Positions 6,441 to 6,471 of a DNA stretch of 6,471 nucleotides are shown one piece after another (the first letter of the stretch is position 1; the number at the start of each line of letters is the position of its first letter). This DNA comes from an uncultured Clostridia bacterium. Its GTDB lineage: Bacteria > Bacillota > Clostridia > TANB77 > CAG-508. Location of the stretch: the NCBI GenBank assembly GCA_944390305.1, contig CALXPX010000071.1, positions 1 to 6,471 on the forward strand, written 5' to 3'. Made by a program: the position numbers and the translations under genes. The notes below the pieces were generated by a model that was not told where the DNA came from, ran no database searches, and saw only the letters and a program-made list of their open reading frames with translations.

Positions 6441-6471
6441 ATTTTTATTATGTTAGAAAAATGTGAAATTT

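Larger units (their letters stand above)
6402..6446. repeat. 17-bp-arm inverted repeat over the divergent promoter region
   Basis: The left arm at 6402-6418 (AAAAATATTATATCACA) and the right arm at 6430-6446 (TGTGCTATAATATTTTT) are reverse complements at 16 of 17 positions, around an 11-base spacer. Each arm contains one of the two extended -10 elements, so the symmetry is that of two back-to-back promoters, and it may also be a regulator binding site. A weak AT-rich bidirectional terminator is an alternative reading, given the A-run and T-run at the ends. Confidence 0.6.

Noticed and set aside
6450..6471. Start of a plus-strand gene at ATG 6450
   Set aside because: Only seven codons are visible, there is no Shine-Dalgarno site, and the ATG almost coincides with the predicted transcription start; there is not enough to call a gene.

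Overview
The window is AT-rich (about 25% GC in the stretches I counted by hand) and densely packed. It uses ATA for isoleucine, AGA for arginine and purine-rich Shine-Dalgarno sites. The gene content (Rel/Spo, HisRS with paired cysteines, MurT/GatD, bacterial acyl-ACP thioesterase) points to a low-GC Gram-positive bacterium, most likely an uncultured clostridium of the gut type. The exact lineage cannot be read from this window.

Region 1 (1-5073, + strand) is a tight co-directional block with gaps of 2-24 bases. It holds the 3' part of a RelA/SpoT-family (p)ppGpp gene (TGS, helical, Cys-rich and ACT regions), a glyoxalase-II-like metallo-beta-lactamase-fold hydrolase, histidyl-tRNA synthetase, and murT and gatD. 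MurT and GatD together amidate the D-glutamate of lipid II. The block links the stringent response, tRNA charging and cell-wall maturation in one probable operon. Its promoter lies upstream of the window.

Region 2 (about 5074-5600, - strand) is a self-contained single-gene unit: a near-consensus sigma-A promoter with extended -10, a strong Shine-Dalgarno site, a 129-residue acidic protein I do not recognise, and a very GC-rich hairpin terminator 7 bases after the stop. Its GC content (about 35%) and codon choice differ clearly from both flanks, so it looks like a later acquisition at the 3' end of the operon. It is the most interesting object here.

Region 3 (5622-6471, - strand) carries an acyl-ACP thioesterase with its own promoter. 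That promoter lies in a 17-bp-arm inverted repeat holding two back-to-back extended -10 elements, so it appears to overlap a divergent promoter for a gene beyond the right edge. I see no tRNA, rRNA, CRISPR array, insertion sequence or origin.
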